Assembly: GCA_023614405.1 (NCBI GenBank)
Contig: CM042694.1
Span: 353,356,010 to 353,420,009, forward strand
Reading direction: 5' to 3'
DNA from: Avena insularis
Lineage: Eukaryota > Streptophyta > Magnoliopsida > Poales > Poaceae
DNA: 64,000 nt
How positions within the stretch are numbered: position 1 is the first letter of the stretch; the number at the start of each line of letters is the position of its first letter. Under the pieces are notes generated by a model that was given only the letters and a program-made list of their open reading frames with translations, did not search any database and was not told the DNA's origin. Position numbers and translations under genes: made by a program. Shown here piece by piece: positions 58,513 through 64,000 of the stretch.

Positions 58513-58513
58513 C

Positions 58514-59844
58514 TATTGGGCCACGCAGAGAAAAACAAAACTTTTTCCTACACGGTAAACCCAAGATCTAGCTGAGGTAGTAGGCCACGAGAATTACCAC
58601 TAGACGCGCGGTTGTAGAATCGATGAAGCACGTCGGTTGATGCATAGCAGTCCTCACGATCCGTTCCGATCCACGATCGTCGAAGTACTGAACGTACAGC
58701 ACCTCTGCCAGTATCCACACGTATGAGGAGGAGCGTCGGTGATGGACTGCTAGGTCCGGTACGGCGGCGACAAGACTGGACTGGAGCTAGGGTTTCCAAC
58801 ACATGGAGTGACCTAACCACATGCTCTAAGAACCCGCGCCCCAGCTTATATAGGGAGTGAAAGTGGGCTCCACTCACTTGTGGCCCATTCACTAAAAGGT
58901 CTATATTAGTCACTGTGAGTCCAACTCACTGACTCTGTCCGTTTCCTTTTTGGGTCCATCCCAAATATGCTCCCGCTCTTAAGTGTGTGACCCGACAGGC
59001 TCATGGTGACCTGGACACGATCCGAGTCTCACTCATGACCGATCAGTTGGTAGCGGCTCCTAGGAGAACGTGCCAACTCCCAAGTACCAAAGAGTCATGA
59101 CGACATACCTTCCAATGCGACTTTCATCTGAGTCCCTTTTGCCTCACGATATACCTTGTCGAACTATAGGCGAATAATCATCATCCCTTAAATAGTTTGA
59201 CTCTCTTTCTCGATCCGAGATAAGTGATTCATCCGACTAACTCTTAGTCGATCGCCTCGGTTAACACTTAAGCGAGTCATGCATGGCCATGCTTTCCCAA
59301 TCATATCTTCCGAGAGGGCCCAAAGAATATCTCTCTAGACGAAGGGGCAAAATCCCATCTTGGTTATTCACATCACGCAGCTTGATTCTTAGTCGACCCG
59401 AACTCCGCCTTTATAACTGCCCACTGACGGAACAACGTTTGACAGAACCTAAGTCGGTGATCCTCAACTCGGATTGTGCAATTACCTCAGGTCTAAGGAT
59501 TACATTGATTCAGACATACAAATGACGACTTATTCGTTGTATCTCAATATGGGCCAGTCTGACTCGCTAAACTCTTTAGCCAAATCCGTGTAAGTCGGAA
59601 TAGCATCTCTATGCCCATGACAAGTGGAACCAAGTCATCAGCCGACTTTCACATTAGTCTAAGTTGTGTGTCCAGCACAACCTTAACGACAAAGGACAAT
59701 CAGTATAAAGAACATGAATATATAGTTCCACAATCGAATCACATATTCAATGATATATATTAGTAGTTCATACATGGACAATAACTTTATGAATACATTG
59801 GAAATAACATCATACATGATTGCCTCGAGGGCATATTCCCAACA
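58514..59844 (-). repeat. C2 5' LTR
   Basis: Same length as the 3' LTR. On the minus strand it begins TGTTGGGAATATGCCCTCGAGG and ends CCAATA (CCAACA in the other copy). TATA (minus) at 58845-58852. Confidence 0.93.
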
Positions 59845-60976
59845 ACAACACCTAGTTCGGTTATGAACTCCTTCATCCAAACCGCTTCCTGTGTCTCTTC
59901 TGAAGCAGCAACATATTCCACCTCCGTCGTTGATCCAGCCACCACAGGTTGTTTGGAACTCCTCCATCTAACTGATTCTCCGTTCAAGAGAAATACGTGT
60001 TTAGATTGAGACTTAGAGTCGTCCGGATCAGTGTCAAAGCTAGCATCAACATAACACTTAGCGACCAGCTCTTCTTCACTTCCTTATACAAGAAACATAT
60101 CCTTAGTTCTTCTTAAGTACTTAAGGATATTCTTGACCGCTATCCAGTGTTCCGTACCTGGATCAGATTGGTACATACTAGTTAAACTAATAGCATGTGC
60201 CACATACGGTCTTGTACATAGCATGGCATTATACAGCCTATAGCCGAAGCATAGGGGATTTTATCCATTATCTCTCTATCTCCCGCCATAGCCGGACTTG
60301 GAGTCTTACTCAATGTGTTGCCTTGCAACATTGGTAAGAACCCCTTCTTACTTCTGTCCATTTTAAACTTCTTTAAAATCTTATCAAGGTATGTACTTTG
60401 TGATAGCCCTATCAGGTGCCTTGATCTATCTCTATAGATCTATATGCCTAATATGTATGATGCTTCACCTAGGTCCTTCATCGAAAATTTGCAATTTAGA
60501 TAACTTTTAACATTGTTTCAAAGATCTATATCATTTCCAATCAATAATATGTCATCCACATACAATATTAGAAATGCCACATTGCTCCCACTCACTTTCT
60601 TCTAAATACAAGCCTCTCCATAAGTTTGGATAAATCCAAACTCTTTGATCACCTCATCAAAGTGGAGATTCCAACTCCACGATGCTTGCTTTAGTCCTTA
60701 GATGGATCGCTGAAGCTTGCACACCTTGTCAGCATCCTTAGGATTGACAAAACTCTTTGGTTGTATCATATACAACTCTTGTTCAATATTACCATTGAGG
60801 AATGGAGTTTTGACATCCATCTACCATATCTCATAATCGAAATAAGCAGCAATTGTAACATAATCCTAACCAACTTTAGCATCACTACGGGAGAGAATGT
60901 CTCATCATAGTCAACCCCTTGAATTTGTTGAAACCCCTTTGTGACAAGTCGAGCTTTATAGATGGTTACATTACCA
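59845..60976 (-). pseudogene. pol: C3 reverse transcriptase and RNase H, continued
   Basis: The minus strand reads, with many stops, from [20 protein letters not shown] (about 60970) through the motif A region (about 60800) and the YVDD-encoding stretch at about 60550-60561, to RNase H with the SKQPVVAGSTTEVEYVAASE block near 59900-59960. It ends at the edge of C2. It joins the RNase H fragment at 51784-51965 when C2 is removed. More decayed than C1 or C2. Confidence 0.85.
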
Positions 60977-61650
60977 TGGGCCAGAGCCAGAACTCCGAAA
61001 GCGTTTCGAGATTGGCAATGCCTTTGATACCATGGGTGAATTGAAAATGATTTTCAATATCCATGCTGCTGTGGAGAGTTATGATGATTCAAATAAGTTC
61101 TTTTAGCTTCATGATGGAGGAGAACAGCTCCGTTAGTGAGCATGTACTCAAAATGTCTGGGTACGGAGATAAGCTTGTAGCCTTGGGAATAATGATTCCC
61201 ATTGACTTAGGCATACATCATGTTCTCCAATCTCTGCACCAAGCTACAATAGCTTCATGATGAACTATAACATGCAAGGCTTGATAAGTCTCTCCTCGAA
61301 CTTATATTAATGCTTAAGACTGCTGAAGTGGAGATTAGGAAAGAACATCAAGTGTCGATGATCAAGAAGACCACCGGTTTCAAGAAGGACAAGAAGGGTA
61401 ACTTCAAGAAGGGCAGAAAATCTGTTGTTGTGCCTGAGAAGAAGACCTGGGCTGGTCCTAAGCCTGATACTGAGTGCTACTATTGTAAGGAGACTAGCCA
61501 CTTGAAGCGCAACTGCCCCAAATATCTGGCAGATAAGAAGGCCAGTAAGATGAACAAAGGTATATTTGATATACATGTTATTGATGTGTACTTGACTAAT
61601 ACTCGTAGTAGCACCTGTATATATGATACTGGCTCGGTTGCTAATATATA
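60977..61650 (+). pseudogene. gag: Copia gag and protease start, inverted relative to the C3 RT
   Basis: On + the sequence follows Copia gag, starting at the equivalent of MEPELQKRFE. It continues with FSFMMEENSSVSEHVLKMSG and FMMNYNMQGL, then the 61310-61675 frame with MLKTAEVEIRKEHQVSM, a Lys-rich linker, a complete zinc knuckle CYYCKETSHLKRNC, and the protease start IYDTGSVANIY, where an Athila LTR breaks it at 61651. It closely resembles C1 gag. It abuts the C3 RT in opposite orientation at the palindrome CCATGG (60974-60979). It is either an inverted part of C3 or a separate element. Confidence 0.85.
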
Positions 61651-61806
61651 TGATACGTCCATAACGTATCTATAATTTTTGATGGTTTTATGCTAATAGT
61701 ATGCTTTTGACACTTCTTTTTATATAAAGTTTATGATTTATTTGGACTAACCTACTAATAGTTGCAAAAGTGCACATTGTTCTTGTTTTACACTTTGATG
61801 TGTAGG

Positions 61807-62606
61807 GCAACATAGTAGATACGGTGTTCACTGGATATCCTTCATCAACATGGACAGCTATCTCATATGGGCTTGACCATCTAAAGAGGGGCTTAATCTG
61901 GAGAATTGGTAATGGTGAATCGGTACGTATATGGAGAGACAATTGGATTCCCCGTGAGTACATACTTAAGCCCTTTGGTCAACGAGGGAGTTCGAGGCTT
62001 AACCGTGTCTCTATTCTATTGGAGGCAAATGGCGTATGGAAAGAACATCTAGTCAGGAGGTACTTTCCGCCTATTGATGCATCAATTATATTACATATCA
62101 AGACCTCTCCGAGTGGTGGCGCTGACTTTCTGGCATGGCAACCGAAAAGGACTGGGGTATTCACGGTGAAGAGTGCTTACAAGCTGGGTATATCGCTTGT
62201 GCAGCAAACTCAAGGAGGGGAGTCTACAAGCAGTGCACCAATCGGTGATAAGGCGATCTGGAAATTAATTTGGAAAAGCAAGGTACCAGAGAAGGTTCTG
62301 ATATTCGCTTAGAGGGAAGTACACGAAGCTCTTGCTACAGAGGAGAACACGCGGAGGAGACATATGCATGTTACAGGGATGGGTCTCGTGTGTGGTCAGG
62401 AACAAGAAGACACGGCACGTACGTTGTTCCGTTTCCCACATGCAGTAACACTCTGGCAGGCTATGCAAGAGGTGTGGTCAATTCCGAGAATTGATCTGTT
62501 CTGGGGACCAAGGGAGATGTGGTTAGAAGATTTTCTGGACGCCCTTTTAAGGGATTGTAATGCCACTATTATTTAATTAATACAATCCTTTTACCCTCGC
62601 AAAAAA
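61807..62606 (+). mobile_element. 5'-truncated LINE inserted in the Athila LTR
   Basis: 800 bp ending in AAAAAA (62601-62606), flanked by near-identical 10 bp sequences: gatgtgtagg (61797-61806) and gatttgtagg (62607-62616). A truncated 5' end, a short A-tail and a target duplication are the signs of target-primed reverse transcription. The coding content is the C-terminal part of a plant LINE ORF2. Confidence 0.85.
61824..62575 (+). pseudogene. LINE ORF2 C-terminus (zinc-binding RT-associated domain)
   Basis: The frame 61824-62312 reads WTAISYGLDHLKRGLIWRIG, then GNGESVRIWRDNWIPRE, ADFLAWQPKRTGVFTVKSAY, and AIWKLIWKSKVPEKVLIFA. This is the zf-RVT region (PF13966) found after RT in plant LINE proteins. 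A TAG interrupts at 62310-62312, where Trp is usual (FAWR). The next part continues as REVHEALATEENTRRRHM in the same frame, then VRTLFRFPHAVTLWQAM and PREMWLEDFLDALLR, with a frame change. The RT and endonuclease are missing because of the 5' truncation. Confidence 0.85.
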
Positions 62607-62872
62607 GATTTGTAGGAATTACCAACAATACAAGTGGAAACCTTGTTGGAGTCAAATTGGGATTTTCCAGAAATCTGTCTTAGAACTCTTTTTGAAGATG
62701 GTCACGTTTCGGGTCGAAGACTGCGTCAAACGGAAATCTCTTTCCCTACAAAGTTGTTGGAAATTTCACGACAAATGTTTTGGACATAAAGTTTAGCTGA
62801 TTCCGAGTCTGGAAGGGACCACTAGGCCCGATTTACTGGAACCCAAGATGGGGTGACGGGAATCCGAGAAGC

Positions 62873-62880
62873 TATATAAA
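62873..62880 (+). promoter_or_regulatory. TATA box of the Athila-type LTR
   Basis: TATATAAA in gaagctatataaagggagg, downstream of the LINE insertion, so it would still drive the internal region. Confidence 0.65.
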
Positions 62881-63918
62881 GGGAGGAAACCTAATTTGTG
62901 GAGGACATCTCCACCCACGAATTTGTAGACACCAAAGCCACGTTTTTGCCTCCCCATGGATCCCATCTCCATGGGGGAGGGCTCCCAAGAAGCCATGAAG
63001 GAAGGGGGCTAAGGGGCGGTGCTCCCCCATGATACCGGCGGCGGGGAAGGAGTCCCCCGTGCCGCCGCCCTCTTCACCATCTTCACCGCCATCTCCATCA
63101 CTTAATCCTCCTAGTATGCAGTGGTTCATCCTTCCACACACCTCTGTACCGTCCTATGTAAACATGGTGTTTGATGCTATAAGTTATAATCCTATGATCT
63201 ATGTCATGTTTATGTAGTTTCTTTGTTCTTAGATTGAATGGTTGAACGTCTTTGGTTCATTAGAGTTGTATGTTGATATGGTACAGTCCTTTGGTGTCCA
63301 TTATATTTGTGCGCGCATGGATTAAACATCATAGGGTTTGTAGTATGTGTAAGAGGAAGGGGAAGTTCTGTCGGAGTGAAAGAAACCTGAGGACGCGAAC
63401 CGGAACGTTGCACGTATGGGAGTAAGAGGACCATTAAACTTAAGGTTATGGTTGGGGAAACCTTAATGTATTGTCAGTAGTTACGGATGTTTGCTCACAA
63501 TCCAATCATATAGTACATGTAATTCCATGTAGTGAAGTGCATGTATATTTAGCCTCTCCCACATAGAAAATTGCATCGAAGACAATAAACCCGATTTATT
63601 CGCTAATTAAACTTGGACAAAGCCACCACTATTCCACACTCATGGTTCTGTTAGTTTAATGCATTTTATTGCTGCATCAACTAACTTTACTTTCTTGTTA
63701 TTTATTATCAGGCAAAGCTATCTCTAGTACTCGTATTGTTTCTCTAGTTTTGTTTCCTAGATAATGCAAACGTTTTGTGTGCGTAGAGTTGTATTAGTGG
63801 TGGATAGAACTTGAGAGAACATTTATCCTACCTTTAGCTCCTCGTTGGGTTCGACACTCTTACTTATCGAAAAGGCTACACACGATCCCCTATACTTGTG
63901 GGATATCAAGACCTTTTC

Positions 63919-63936
63919 TAGCACCATTGCCGGGGA
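63919..63936 (+). promoter_or_regulatory. Athila-type primer-binding site (tRNA-Asp)
   Basis: TAGCACCATTGCCGGGGA matches the tRNA-Asp site TGGCGCCGTTGCCGGGGA with three changes, all G to A, ten bases after the LTR end. Confidence 0.8.
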
Positions 63937-64000
63937 GCAATAGCGTGTGGATTAATATTTTTGTGTCCACATGTTTGCTTCATCTCTAAGTAGTTTTTAC
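63937..64000 (+). other. Start of Athila-type internal region
   Basis: 64 bp of leader. No open frame or motif can be judged before the window ends. Confidence 0.5.

Larger units (their letters stand above)
51966..59844 (-). mobile_element. C2: complete Ty1/Copia element nested in C3
   Basis: Two LTRs of exactly 1331 bp (51966-53296 and 58514-59844) enclose gag-protease-integrase-RT-RNase H on the minus strand, a polypurine tract at 53297-53311 and an initiator-Met primer site at 58501-58512. Flanking 5 bp are accac (51961-51965) and acaac (59845-59849), an approximate target duplication with one difference. The host sequence on both sides is the RNase H of C3. By eye about 25 substitutions separate the LTRs in the first 300 bp, many of them C/T or G/A at CG sites. 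Confidence 0.93.
61651..63908 (+). repeat. Athila-type 5' LTR, interrupted by a LINE
   Basis: It starts TGATACGTCCATAACG and ends CTTGTGGGATATCA. The end section, with ttcgacactcttacttatcg, is the reverse complement of the start of the left-hand Athila-like LTR at 19897-19920, so the two are related. A TATA box is at 62873-62880. The open frames at 62793-63217 are chance. Confidence 0.85.
61651..64000 (+). mobile_element. Athila-type Ty3/Gypsy element, 5' part, running off the window
   Basis: The LTR is 61651-63908 and contains a LINE. It is followed by a primer site (63919-63936) and 64 bp of internal sequence. Native LTR length without the LINE and one duplication is about 1.45 kb, close to the 1469 bp LTR at 19856-21324. 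Inserted into Copia gag-protease sequence. Its target duplication lies outside the window. Confidence 0.85.

Noticed and set aside
62793..63217. Proline- or glycine-rich open frames in the right Athila LTR
   Set aside because: They lie in the untranslated LTR after the TATA box and reflect GC-rich sequence.
63919..63936. A possible tRNA gene
   Set aside because: Only 18 bp complementary to a tRNA 3' end; it is a primer site and no cloverleaf can be formed.

Overview
The window is intergenic DNA from a large plant genome, most likely a pooid grass. The evidence is an LTR that opens TGATACGTCC, a tRNA-Asp-type primer site next to an Athila-type LTR, Copia LTRs opening TGTTGGGAATATGCCC, and a Tat-lineage Gypsy element carrying an antisense gene. 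This reading rests on family knowledge, not on a database search. I found no cellular gene, RNA gene or CRISPR array. Almost everything is nested retrotransposons, most of them broken.

Layout, left to right. (1) 1-480 is an LTR-like remnant, homologous in inverted orientation to 16230-16700. (2) 568-14800 is a full-length Tat-lineage Ty3/Gypsy element ('Gypsy1') with 811/815 bp LTRs, a CAAAT target duplication, gag-protease-RT-RNaseH-integrase on + (all degenerate), and a multi-exon antisense gene on - (13263 to 8787) with a Transposase_28-like domain. (3) 16230-26567 is a long LTR-type segment on - ('segment A'), split by a 4.6 kb Athila-like non-coding element at 19856-24467 (target duplication GTTGG). 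It is followed by a polypurine tract and about 1.5 kb of non-coding internal sequence. (4) 28100-34169 is a Copia element ('C1', +) with only a 3' LTR. (5) 34187-38048 is a second copy of the long LTR-type segment ('segment B', -), which preserves the empty site of the Athila-like insertion. (6) 38049-50134 is a second Tat-lineage Gypsy element ('Gypsy2', -) with no LTRs in view. Its gag-pol is tandemly duplicated in units of about 4.8 kb, with integrase joined in frame to gag at the junction. (7) 50135-61650 is a Copia element ('C3', -) interrupted by a complete Copia element ('C2', 51966-59844, -). The gag-protease part of C3 is inverted at a CCATGG junction. (8) 61651-64000 is an Athila-type LTR (+) holding a 5'-truncated LINE (61807-62606). 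Its primer site follows at 63919, and the element runs off the window.

Inferred order of events: Gypsy2 is older than C3; C3 is older than C2 and than the right-hand Athila element; that Athila element is older than the LINE. Segment A is older than the Athila-like insertion inside it. Most coding frames carry stops and frameshifts. The best preserved are the C2 reverse transcriptase (410 codons open) and the C1 protease-integrase (476 codons open). No clearly new biological system was seen. The most unusual structures are the Gypsy2 tandem duplication with its integrase-gag fusion, the inverted C3 junction, and the antisense gene of Gypsy1 with its 59 bp minisatellite.
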